Shown: positions 1 to 5,448, counted from the stretch's first letter. The stretch: 5,448 bases of DNA from Chitinophagales bacterium (GCA_026786335.1 JAJAYG010000337.1:1-5448), one strand, 5' to 3'. The notes: generated by a model not told the origin, from the sequence alone. Numbers and translations: made by a program.

Positions 1-1
1 C

Positions 2-868
2 GGTTATACCGGTTACCTGGTCTCAAATCGCCCCGGAACTATTTCGGTAAAAAGCGAGACATGTTGTGATGATATTTGGAGAGTAGAATATCCTAAAAAA
101 CTTTTGTATGCAGTGCGCGGAAATGTTTATGATCAGGATACCCGCAAATTAATTACGGGCGCAAAGGTTATGTTCTTAGACGAAAAGAATATGCAGATTG
201 GTACTAAAATGTCGAAACAAGATTCTCTTTATTTCTTTAATACCAAAGTAAAAAAATCATATACGCTTAAGTCAACTAAGGATGGGTACTTCACCGGCTC
301 ATCAACATTTGTGGTGAACGAGAAAGATGAGAACGATACCATGCGTGTAGATTTATATATGAAATTAATTCCTCATGAGCCAATTAGAATCGAGAATATT
401 TATTACGGTTTTGATTCTGCAAATCTTCGCCCTCAATCTAAGCCGGGGTTAGATACGCTTTACCAGATTTTAACTGATAATCCAGATATTATTATTGAAA
501 TAGGATCACACACAGACAGCAAAGGAAAAGATGACTATAACCAAAAATTATCTCAAGCTCGTGCTCAAAGTGTGGTTGATTACATGATTGGAAGAGGCGT
601 TGGTGCGGAGAGATTGAAAGCAAAAGGATATGGTGAAACTAAACCACTTGCAAAGGAAATTAAGGCAGATGGAAAAGATAGTCCAGAAGCCCGCCAGTTG
701 AACAGGCGTACAGAATTTAAAATAATTGGAACAATTCCAGGCAAAGAATTAATTTATGAAATGGGTGATCCTGGATTTGATCCCAATGCAATTGATACCT
801 ATGAAGAACAAAAGAATCAGCCGCAGGATGAGGAAGAACTAAAAGAGGAAGAGAATCCGAAATTTTAA
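2..868 (+). CDS. OmpA-family outer-membrane/peptidoglycan-binding protein, 5'-truncated (PorE-like architecture)
   Basis: Only the last 288 codons are in the window; the frame is open to the left edge, so the true start lies outside. Visible residues 1-34 contain SNRPG followed by CCDDIW, the signature of the last blade of a PD40/WD40-like propeller. Residues about 35-124 are a carboxypeptidase-regulatory-like beta domain (VRGNVYD, then ITGAKV). Residues about 127-245 are an OmpA C-terminal domain with YYGFDSANLRP, GSHTDSKGKDDYN, LSQARAQSV, KGYGET and NRRTEF; the Asp of HTD and the Arg of QARA are the family's peptidoglycan (diaminopimelate) ligands. The last ~40 residues are an acidic tail. 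By family knowledge such proteins are periplasmic or outer-membrane anchored, and PorE of the type IX secretion system has this layout behind TPR repeats. A specific PorE role is inference. Transcription ends at the terminator just downstream. Confidence 0.93.
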   Translation, partial: GYTGYLVSNRPGTISVKSETCCDDIWRVEYPKKLLYAVRGNVYDQDTRKLITGAKVMFLDEKNMQIGTKMSKQDSLYFFNTKVKKSYTLKSTKDGYFTGSSTFVVNEKDENDTMRVDLYMKLIPHEPIRIENIYYGFDSANLRPQSKPGLDTLYQILTDNPDIIIEIGSHTDSKGKDDYNQKLSQARAQSVVDYMIGRGVGAERLKAKGYGETKPLAKEIKADGKDSPEARQLNRRTEFKIIGTIPGKELIYEMGDPGFDPNAIDTYEEQKNQPQDEEELKEEENPKF

Positions 869-888
869 TTTATAAAATTCCTGAACTG

Positions 889-919
889 AAAAAATCCCGG
901 TGCATAGCCGGGATTTTTT
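889..919. terminator. Bidirectional intrinsic terminator between convergent genes
   Basis: A perfect GC-rich 6-bp stem (TCCCGG 895-900 with CCGGGA 908-913) closes a 7-nt loop. It is flanked by an A-run (889-894) and a T-run (914-920), which extend the pairing and give a U-tract on either strand. It starts 20 nt after the stop of the OmpA-type gene and lies 18 nt beyond the stop of the convergent DUF423 gene, so it can serve both. Confidence 0.9.
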
Positions 920-937
920 TATTTTAATTCGGCAGGA

Positions 938-1312
938 TTAATTTGATTTAATAGCAGCGAATGCAACAAATAACCAACCTAAAATAAAACATAATCCTCC
1001 AATGGGTGTTATTATTCCTATCCAATTAAGATAGGGGAGAGTTGCGAGCAAATACAAACTGCCGGAAAACAAAATGATGCCGGCGGTAAAAAGCCAAGCT
1101 GAAAAATTTATCATTTTATTGTGAATCCTTTCAGAAAGAAAAACAACAGCAAACAAAGCAAACGTATGGTAGAAATGATATTCAACACCGGTATGAAAAA
1201 TTTTAAGTTGATCATCGGATAAAATTTCCTTTAGCCCATGTGCTGCAAATGCACCTAATGCAACTGCTGTTGCACCTGAGAAACCTGATACCATTAAAAA
1301 ATTTTTTTTCAT
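938..1312 (-). CDS. DUF423 family small integral membrane protein
   Basis: The 124-residue product is full length for the DUF423 family (YgdD/YwdK-like), whose biochemical role is not established. Four hydrophobic segments are visible, at residues about 4-26, 46-63, 68-90 and 95-120, consistent with a four-helix inner-membrane protein. Family motifs are present: GAFAAHGLK (20-28), a YHFYHTFAL stretch (45-53), LFSGSLYLLA (81-90) and ITPIGGLCFILGW (101-113). The ATG at 1312 puts the first helix right at the N-terminus, as usual in the family; there is no Shine-Dalgarno, which is normal for Bacteroidota. The gene converges on the OmpA-type gene and diverges from the adenosyltransferase gene, so it is probably monocistronic. 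No clear promoter was found; the closest -7 candidates in the gap each deviate from consensus. Confidence 0.9.
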   Translation of the reverse strand: MKKNFLMVSGFSGATAVALGAFAAHGLKEILSDDQLKIFHTGVEYHFYHTFALFAVVFLSERIHNKMINFSAWLFTAGIILFSGSLYLLATLPYLNWIGIITPIGGLCFILGWLFVAFAAIKSN

Positions 1313-1333
1313 AGATTAATAATTTGTGTGAAA

Positions 1334-1386
1334 GATATTGCATTAGATTCACAGAAGGCAAAAAGTAAATTTTTAGGATATTGCAT
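1334..1386. repeat. Pair of 10-bp direct repeats in a divergent intergenic region
   Basis: GATATTGCAT occurs at 1334-1343 and again at 1377-1386, a start-to-start distance of 43 bp, or about four helical turns. Both copies lie in the 101-bp gap between the divergently transcribed DUF423 and adenosyltransferase genes. A paired regulator site is possible, but chance in AT-rich DNA cannot be excluded. Confidence 0.4.
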
Positions 1387-1413
1387 AAATTATTTCAACT
1401 AAAATTTTAATTG

Positions 1414-1962
1414 ATGAAAATATATACCCGAAAAGGAGACAATGGAAGCACCCAATTAATTGGAGGAACAAGGGTTTCAAAAAGCCATATTAGAATTGAT
1501 GCTTATGGTACTGTTGATGAATTAAATTCATGGATTGGTCTCGTTGCTGATAATCTTAAAACTTTTACTGATAAATTACTCATGAAGGAAATTCAGGACC
1601 GTCTTTTTACAATTGGCTCATTGCTGGCAAGCGATCCTGATAAATCGAATATGAAAGTTCCCGACTTGCTGAATTCAGATATTGAATTGCTTGAACAATC
1701 AATTGATAATTTTCAGGCGGACTTGCCTGAATTAAAATCTTTTGTGTTGCCGGGTGGTAGTTCAGCAAATTCTATTTGCCATATCGCTCGTTGCGTTTGC
1801 CGAAGAGCGGAGCGCATGGTGGTGCTATTAAATGAGTCAGAAAAAATTGAACGCTTAATCATAATTTATCTCAATCGTCTTTCAGATTTTCTTTTTGTGC
1901 TTTCTCGTAAAATTTCTTTTGATGCAGGAAGTGAAGAGCTTCTATGGAAGCCCCGCCTGTAA
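1414..1962 (+). CDS. PduO-type cob(I)yrinic acid a,c-diamide / cob(I)alamin adenosyltransferase
   Basis: This enzyme transfers the 5'-deoxyadenosyl group of ATP to cob(I)alamin (or the cob(I)yrinate diamide), making adenosylcobalamin for enzymes such as methylmalonyl-CoA mutase. The 182-residue product is full length and cytosolic. Visible motifs are the N-terminal ATP-binding TRKGDNGST (5-13), AYGTVDELNSWIG (30-42), FVLPGGS (110-116), then H123, R126 and RRAER (130-134), and YLNRLSDFLFVLSR (152-165). These are the ATP- and corrin-site signatures of the PduO/MMAB family, which differs from CobA and EutT types. The frame also allows a TTG at 1411 giving an extra Met, but ATG 1414 is preferred because family members begin MKIYTR. 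No other B12 gene and no cobalamin riboswitch is adjacent, so the protein may serve salvage or uptake. PduO, CobO and YvqK names are all used for this family, so no symbol is given. Confidence 0.95.
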   Translation: MKIYTRKGDNGSTQLIGGTRVSKSHIRIDAYGTVDELNSWIGLVADNLKTFTDKLLMKEIQDRLFTIGSLLASDPDKSNMKVPDLLNSDIELLEQSIDNFQADLPELKSFVLPGGSSANSICHIARCVCRRAERMVVLLNESEKIERLIIIYLNRLSDFLFVLSRKISFDAGSEELLWKPRL

Positions 1963-2011
1963 ATGGTTTCAGAGGGTAGCATTATTTAGCAATTGATAGT
2001 TTTATTTAAAT

Positions 2012-2041
2012 TTTGATTAATGAACTATTCGGTTATTTTTG
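2012..2041 (+). promoter_or_regulatory. Bacteroidota-type promoter for the DUF2795 gene
   Basis: TTTG at 2012-2015 (-33 element) is followed by an 18-nt spacer and TATTTTTG at 2034-2041, an exact match to TAnnTTTG (-7 element). Transcription would start around 2046-2049, leaving a leader of about 22-25 nt before the ATG at 2071. The site lies after the adenosyltransferase stop, so the small gene can be expressed on its own. Confidence 0.55.
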
Positions 2042-2070
2042 CGGAAAATTAAACCCCTTACCCGCAGAAG

Positions 2071-2292
2071 ATGTATTGGACACTTGAATTAGCGAGTTAC
2101 CTCGAAGAGGCACCCTGGCCTGCAACCAAAGATGAATTGATCGATTATGTTATACGTTCGGGAGCACCGGTGGAAGTAATTGAGAACCTGCAGGAATTGG
2201 AAGATGAAACTGAAGTTTATGAAGGCATTGAAGATATTTGGCCCGACTATCCTACGCACGATGATTTTTTCTTTAATGAAGATGAGTACTGA
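2071..2292 (+). CDS. Small highly acidic DUF2795 domain protein
   Basis: The 73-residue product has unknown function. The segment from about residue 15 to 50 (PWPATKDELIDYVIRSGAP, then EVIENLQEL and a final EVY) matches the DUF2795 pattern of a short helical domain; this call is from memory of the family. It is very acidic: 22 Asp/Glu against one Lys and one Arg, with an acidic, aromatic tail (DDFFFNEDEY at 64-73). There is no signal peptide or membrane segment, so it should be cytosolic. To my knowledge close homologues of nearly the same length are common in Bacteroidota, which supports a real gene despite its size. It has its own promoter candidate. The 53-bp gap to the convergent glycosyltransferase gene contains A/T runs but no GC-rich terminator stem. 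Protein-protein or nucleic-acid-mimic roles are speculation. Confidence 0.85.
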   Translation: MYWTLELASYLEEAPWPATKDELIDYVIRSGAPVEVIENLQELEDETEVYEGIEDIWPDYPTHDDFFFNEDEY

Positions 2293-2345
2293 TTAAAAAA
2301 AACTCACTTTGCTTTTTCAAAAAAAATTCTGTTCATCACCTTACA

Positions 2346-3248
2346 CTATTTTAATTTGTAATTTTTGAATTCGTAGGGCCTTATGCCTGTGAGTGATTCA
2401 ATTGAATTCAGCAACTTATATTTAATAGGGATTTGAATATTTTTGTTTTCAGGAATAAAATTCCAGTTTTCATTTTTTATTCTCTCTGCCATAACTGAGG
2501 GATGCGAGCCGTTAAATTTCACCAAAGGAAATTTGCAGCTATAGTCAAATTCTGTTTGCTTCTCTAAATTTTTCTTTACCCAAGCATCATTATGCCACAA
2601 GCTGTGAAATGATTTTGCACGTTCAAGTTCTTGAACCGGGCCTCTTACTTTTCCATAGTGAAAAATAGTGGCATCAATTTTTTTAACAGTAAGTAGTTCA
2701 GGGTTTTTTATTTGTTGCAATTTCTGCTCTAAAGAATATTTTCTGAATCCCTGTGCATCACGAAATGATTTTATCAATTTATTATTTTTAATCATTCTAA
2801 CTTCATAAGGATAAATACCTCTCGATTTTTGTTTGGCTACATAATTATAGTTTCCAAAAAAGTGAAGCCATGAAAAAAGTAATCCATCAATTTTTTTGTC
2901 ATTAAGATATTTTATTGCTCCATCTTTAATTTTCTGAAGATCATTTTCATGAACTACTTCATCGCCCTGTAAATAGAAACCCCAGTCTCCGCTAATTTCA
3001 TTAAAGGCAATATCAGTTTGCTGAGCAAGAATTTTTCCTCCATCACGAATTGAATCATCCCAGATGGTATCAATGATTTTTATTTTTGGTGAAGCAATTG
3101 TTTCAATTGCTTCTCTGGTTCCATCATCACTATTTCCAACAGCAATAATAAATTCATCACAAATTGGGAGTATGGATTGAATGGATTGTATAAAAGGGTA
3201 GCGGAATTTTATTCCATTCCTTATAAAACTAAATCCGCTTATTTTCAT
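2346..3248 (-). CDS. GT2-like (GT-A fold) glycosyltransferase, acceptor unknown
   Basis: The 300-residue product has no signal peptide or membrane helix and is probably cytosolic or membrane-peripheral. The N-terminal half resembles a GT-A nucleotide-sugar domain: ISGFSFIRNG (3-12), a strand with FIIAVGNSDDGTRE (33-46) that matches the usual family-2 start (VvvvdnsSdDGT), and WGFYLQGDEVVHE (89-101). There GDE (95-97) occupies the place of the metal-binding DXD. Further blocks are DAQGFRK (164-170), IFHYGKVRGP (195-204), and a C-terminal IRPYEFKNYKL segment. I recognise the type from Bacteroidota proteins annotated simply as glycosyltransferase; donor and acceptor are not deducible. The start at ATG 3248 is 7 nt after the ispD stop, so it is probably the last gene of a queA-ispD-GT transcript. 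No other polysaccharide genes are nearby. Confidence 0.82.
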   Translation of the reverse strand: MKISGFSFIRNGIKFRYPFIQSIQSILPICDEFIIAVGNSDDGTREAIETIASPKIKIIDTIWDDSIRDGGKILAQQTDIAFNEISGDWGFYLQGDEVVHENDLQKIKDGAIKYLNDKKIDGLLFSWLHFFGNYNYVAKQKSRGIYPYEVRMIKNNKLIKSFRDAQGFRKYSLEQKLQQIKNPELLTVKKIDATIFHYGKVRGPVQELERAKSFHSLWHNDAWVKKNLEKQTEFDYSCKFPLVKFNGSHPSVMAERIKNENWNFIPENKNIQIPIKYKLLNSIESLTGIRPYEFKNYKLK

Positions 3249-3255
3249 TGAAAGA

Positions 3256-3936
3256 CTAATATGCTTTTGTTTCCAAAAGTTTTTCTGCTGTTATCAAATC
3301 AAGCATTGTTGTGATCTTGAAATTTGATGGATCACCTTCTACCAGATTAATTCTGATACCAGAGGATTCAACTACCGAAGCATCATCTGTGAATGATTCA
3401 TTAAAGGTTTGCTTATAAGCATTCTTAATAACCTCGGAGTCGAAGCATTGAGGAGTCTGTACTATTTTATACTTGGAACGCTGCCGGTGCTTGTTAGTTT
3501 CTTTAAATACTTCGCGTATAGAATCCTTAAGCTCGATTGCAGGTACGGCATTTCCTTTTTCTAAAGCAGTTTCATAACACCTCTTAAGAAGCAATTCATT
3601 TACAAAAGGGCGACAGGCATCCTGCACAGCAACAATTCCTTTTTCATGAACCAGTTTCAATCCGTTTTTTACAGAGTGAAATCTTGTTGCACCGCCTTTG
3701 GTAATTTTGATAGGGATTTTTTTTAGAAACTTTTTTTTGATCTTTTCCCATCGATCAAATTCTTCAGCAGGTAATGTGATAATAAATTCAGCATCATTCC
3801 ACTCTTTTAAAAACGCATTGATGGTATGAACGATACAGGGGACTCCATTAATCAGCAAAAATTGTTTTGGAACAGTGTTATTCATTCTGGTTCCAAAACC
3901 TGCAGCAGCAATAATTACAATTTTTTTTTCCTTCAC
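3256..3936 (-). CDS. ispD: 2-C-methyl-D-erythritol 4-phosphate cytidylyltransferase
   Basis: IspD joins CTP and methylerythritol 4-phosphate to give CDP-methylerythritol, the third step of the MEP isoprenoid pathway, in the cytosol. The 226-residue length is normal. Visible motifs: nucleotide-binding AAAGFGTRM (10-18) with PKQF (23-26), GGATRFHSVKNGL (81-93), VQDACRPF (104-111) with the metal-ligand Asp 106, LKDSIRE (136-142) where Ser 139 stands at the usual Thr, VQTPQCF (159-165), TDDASVVE (183-190) and the C-terminal EGDPSNFKITT (200-210). The start is a GTG at 3936: an in-frame TAA lies directly upstream, and the first in-frame ATG (Met 18) would delete the CTP loop. The gene lies 76 nt after queA and 7 nt before the glycosyltransferase gene. 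The related ribitol-phosphate enzyme TarI is less likely given the motif set. Presence implies MEP-type isoprenoid synthesis. Confidence 0.94.
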   Translation of the reverse strand: MKEKKIVIIAAAGFGTRMNNTVPKQFLLINGVPCIVHTINAFLKEWNDAEFIITLPAEEFDRWEKIKKKFLKKIPIKITKGGATRFHSVKNGLKLVHEKGIVAVQDACRPFVNELLLKRCYETALEKGNAVPAIELKDSIREVFKETNKHRQRSKYKIVQTPQCFDSEVIKNAYKQTFNESFTDDASVVESSGIRINLVEGDPSNFKITTMLDLITAEKLLETKAY

Positions 3937-4012
3937 TTAAAAAAGTATTGCAATGTAGAATGACTAAATGTAAGAATAAATTTAATCAGCATAGAAGTAA
4001 AGCAGCGCTTAA

Positions 4013-5062
4013 TTACATGATCAGCATTGCATCGCCATAAATAGCAAACTTATATTTCTCTTTCATAGCTGTGCGATAGCATTCCATCGTAAGATCGTAA
4101 CCGGCAAATGCACATACCATAATGAGCAAACTTGTTTTAGGCATATGAAAATTAGTGATCATACAATTACATATATTAAAATCGTATGTCGGATTAATAA
4201 AAAGATTTGTCCATCCCTCAACCGGTTTTACATATTTATGAGCTGACACCGATGATTCAATAGCACGCATGGTGGTGGTGCCCATTGAACAAATTTTTGC
4301 TTTGTTATCAATGGCTTTGTTAATCACGTTGCAGGCTTCCTGATCAACTTTAAAATACTCAGCATCCATTTTATGCTTAGATAGATCTTCAACTTCTATC
4401 TGTCTGAATGTTCCTAAGCCAGTATGCAGCGTAATCTCAGGAAGATTGATTCCTTTAATTTCTAAACGCTTCAGCATTTCTCGGCTCAATTGTATTCCTG
4501 CACTTGGAGCAGCAACTGCACCTTCATGTTTTGCATAAACGGTTTGATAACGCTCTTCGTCCAAAGGTTCGGGTTTGCGCTTGATGTATTTTGGAATGGG
4601 TGTTTCTCCATGTGAATAGAGTGTTTCTTTTAATTCATCATCGGTGCCGTCAAAAAGAAATCTTATTGTTCTTCCGCGTGAAGTAGTATTATCCACTACT
4701 TCTGCCACCAAAGCACCATCAGTACCAAAATAAAGTTTATTACCAACGCGAATCTTTCTTGCAGGATCAACCAAAACATCCCATAGACGCATCGAGTGAT
4801 TGAGTTCTCTCAAAAGAAAAACTTCAATTTTAGCACCTGTTTTTTCTTTTCTGCCATAGAGACGAGCAGGAAAAACTTTGGTGTTGTTCAAAATCAGGCA
4901 ATCATTTTCATTAAAGATGTTTAGGATATCTTTAAATTGTTTGTGCTTGATCTTTCCGGTTTTACGGTCAACGATCATTAATCGTGCTTCGCCGCGGTTC
5001 TTAGAAGGGTACTGCGCAATCAGCGCTTGGGGAATGTCAAATTTGAATTGTGATAGTTTCAT
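4013..5062 (-). CDS. queA: S-adenosylmethionine:tRNA ribosyltransferase-isomerase
   Basis: QueA transfers and isomerises the ribosyl group of S-adenosylmethionine onto preQ1 at tRNA position 34, forming epoxyqueuosine, the penultimate queuosine step. The 349-residue product is full length for the Bacteroidota form and cytosolic. Motifs in order: [11 protein letters not shown] start, [11 protein letters not shown] (58-68), [14 protein letters not shown] (74-87), GETPIPKYI (152-160), [19 protein letters not shown] (172-190), LHTGLGTFR (212-220), HKMDAEYF (230-237), [10 protein letters not shown] (261-270), [13 protein letters not shown] (303-315) and YGDAMLI (342-348). In the central motif the usual AAPTAGLHF reads AAPSAGIQL, so a normally conserved His is Gln 191. 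ATG 5062 matches the family N-terminus. It is the first gene of the minus-strand block; a promoter candidate and a leader hairpin lie upstream. Confidence 0.96.
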   Translation of the reverse strand: MKLSQFKFDIPQALIAQYPSKNRGEARLMIVDRKTGKIKHKQFKDILNIFNENDCLILNNTKVFPARLYGRKEKTGAKIEVFLLRELNHSMRLWDVLVDPARKIRVGNKLYFGTDGALVAEVVDNTTSRGRTIRFLFDGTDDELKETLYSHGETPIPKYIKRKPEPLDEERYQTVYAKHEGAVAAPSAGIQLSREMLKRLEIKGINLPEITLHTGLGTFRQIEVEDLSKHKMDAEYFKVDQEACNVINKAIDNKAKICSMGTTTMRAIESSVSAHKYVKPVEGWTNLFINPTYDFNICNCMITNFHMPKTSLLIMVCAFAGYDLTMECYRTAMKEKYKFAIYGDAMLIM

Positions 5063-5067
5063 TTTGG

Positions 5068-5095
5068 CTCTTAATAAATTACGGTTTATTAAAAG
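5068..5095 (-). promoter_or_regulatory. AT-rich hairpin in the queA leader next to the start codon
   Basis: TTAATAAA (5071-5078) and TTTATTAA (5085-5092) are perfect inverted arms around the 6-nt sequence TTACGG. On the minus-strand transcript the pairing extends through a U-G wobble and two more pairs to an 11-bp stem, ending 5 nt before the queA ATG. The wobble forms only in RNA of the queA sense. There is no following U-tract, so it is not a terminator. It could affect translation initiation or be a protein site; the sequence alone does not decide. Confidence 0.45.
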
Positions 5096-5181
5096 AATCT
5101 CAGAATACTAAGCAGTTAAAAGAATAATTGTGATTGCTCGTTAAATCCTAAAATGCTTTATTGTTTTTTAAAAACGGAGTG

Positions 5182-5212
5182 CAAATATAAACTGTTTTGA
5201 TTCTGAATGAAA
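5182..5212 (-). promoter_or_regulatory. Bacteroidota-type promoter for queA (and probably ispD and GT)
   Basis: The minus strand reads TATATTTG (5189 to 5182), an exact TAnnTTTG -7 element followed by C, as often seen in this phylum. The -33 region is weak: TTT at 5212-5210, 20 nt upstream, instead of TTG. Transcription would begin near 5176, leaving a leader of about 110 nt before queA with no upstream ATG. Confidence 0.45.
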
Positions 5213-5255
5213 TTTTGTTTGGTGCGCAACATAAATAATTTTTATAGAATGGAAT

Positions 5256-5276
5256 TAAACAGGCAATACCTGTTTA
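5256..5276. promoter_or_regulatory. Perfect 8-bp inverted repeat, candidate operator
   Basis: TAAACAGG (5256-5263) and CCTGTTTA (5269-5276) are exact reverse complements around the 5-nt spacer CAATA. The site ends 4 bp before the -33 element proposed for the permease gene and lies in the divergent queA/permease gap. No U-tract follows on either strand, so a dimeric regulator site fits better than a terminator. Confidence 0.5.
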
Positions 5277-5280
5277 GCCC

Positions 5281-5307
5281 TTGTTAAAATGTTTTGAATT
5301 ACGTTTG
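5281..5307 (+). promoter_or_regulatory. Bacteroidota-type promoter for the ABC permease gene
   Basis: TTG at 5281-5283 is followed by a 16-nt spacer, slightly short, and TACGTTTG at 5300-5307, an exact TAnnTTTG followed by C. The expected start of transcription, about 5311-5315, falls at or just before the ATG at 5315, so the message would have almost no leader. Confidence 0.5.
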
Positions 5308-5314
5308 CAAAACG

Positions 5315-5448
5315 ATGAACATGATCATTCGAATTTTTAGCGAGTCTGTACTGCTTGCCATTCGCGAGTTGAGGGTGAATAAGCTCCGCACTTTTCTTAC
5401 ACTTTTAGGAATAGCGATCGGAATCTTTTGTGTGATCTCAATTTTCTC
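5315..5448 (+). CDS. ABC transporter permease, MacB/FtsX family, 3'-truncated
   Basis: Forty-four codons are visible before the right edge. The peptide begins MNMIIRIFSESVLLAIRE, an amphipathic cytoplasmic lead-in, followed by LRVNKLRTFLTLLGIAIGI (residues 19-37), the characteristic N-terminal block of MacB_PCD/FtsX permeases. The first transmembrane helix starts near residue 26 and runs off the window. In the family a large periplasmic domain and three more helices follow, and the protein works with an ATPase and often a membrane-fusion partner in export or envelope mechanotransmission; none of that is visible here. Two in-frame ATGs, 5315 and 5321, are possible starts. The substrate cannot be inferred. 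Confidence 0.88.
   Translation, partial: MNMIIRIFSESVLLAIRELRVNKLRTFLTLLGIAIGIFCVISIF

Noticed and set aside
104..106. TTG at 104 as the start of the OmpA-type gene
   Set aside because: The same frame is open to base 2 and upstream codons encode a recognisable propeller-blade end, so this is internal to a truncated gene.
1411..1413. TTG at 1411 as the start of the adenosyltransferase
   Set aside because: It adds a single residue before an ATG that matches the family N-terminus MKIYTR; ATG 1414 is preferred.
1313..1413. Cobalamin riboswitch upstream of the adenosyltransferase
   Set aside because: The gap is only 101 bp, AT-rich, and shows no B12-box or aptamer-like GC-rich helices.
2293..2345. 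Terminator between the convergent DUF2795 and glycosyltransferase genes
   Set aside because: There are A and T runs but no stable GC-rich stem, so an intrinsic terminator could not be supported.
4878..5111. 77-codon plus-strand open frame
   Set aside because: It lies almost wholly antisense to the queA N-terminal coding region, has no recognisable motif and is a shadow frame.
5063..5181. PreQ1 riboswitch in the queA leader
   Set aside because: The leader has an AT-rich hairpin but not the short GC stem with A-rich pseudoknot tail of preQ1-I, nor other aptamer features I can recognise.
1..5448. Mobile element, CRISPR array, defence island or tRNA/rRNA gene
   Set aside because: No transposase or integrase motifs, no regularly spaced repeats, no terminal inverted repeats and no tRNA-like cloverleaf were seen; gene content is housekeeping.

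Overview
The window looks like chromosomal core sequence of a Bacteroidota (Bacteroidetes) bacterium. The evidence is an OmpA-family protein with propeller, carboxypeptidase-regulatory-like and OmpA domains in the arrangement typical of that phylum, a small acidic DUF2795 protein, a Bacteroidota-type MacB/FtsX permease N-terminus, promoter candidates of the Bacteroidota type (TTG near -33, TAnnTTTG near -7), AT-rich DNA and an absence of clear Shine-Dalgarno sequences. A MEP-pathway gene (ispD) argues mildly against a typical mevalonate-using flavobacterium. I would not go below phylum.

Layout. 2-868 (+) is the 3' end of a gene for an envelope protein of the PorE/OmpA type; its frame is open to the left edge. 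A bidirectional terminator (889-919) separates it from a convergent gene for a small DUF423 membrane protein (938-1312, -). A 101-bp divergent gap with a 10-bp direct repeat follows, then a PduO-type cob(I)alamin adenosyltransferase gene (1414-1962, +). Next come a good promoter candidate and the gene for a 73-residue, very acidic DUF2795 protein (2071-2292, +). The rest of the left and centre is a minus-strand block transcribed right to left: queA (4013-5062), ispD (3256-3936) and an orphan GT2-like glycosyltransferase gene (2346-3248). The last two are 7 nt apart and probably co-transcribed. A 252-bp divergent intergenic region (5063-5314) holds a minus promoter for queA, a start-proximal hairpin in the queA leader, a perfect 8-bp inverted repeat and a plus promoter for a truncated ABC-transporter permease gene (5315 to the right edge).

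The genes are mostly housekeeping: envelope anchoring, B12 cofactor activation, queuosine tRNA modification, isoprenoid precursor synthesis and glycosylation. They do not form one pathway. I found no mobile element, CRISPR array, RNA gene or defence module, and no convincing new multi-gene system. The points most worth a second look are the regulatory structures at 5063-5314, the altered conserved motif in QueA, the orphan glycosyltransferase and the acidic DUF2795 protein. Two start sites need care: the adenosyltransferase should start at ATG 1414, and ispD starts at a GTG.
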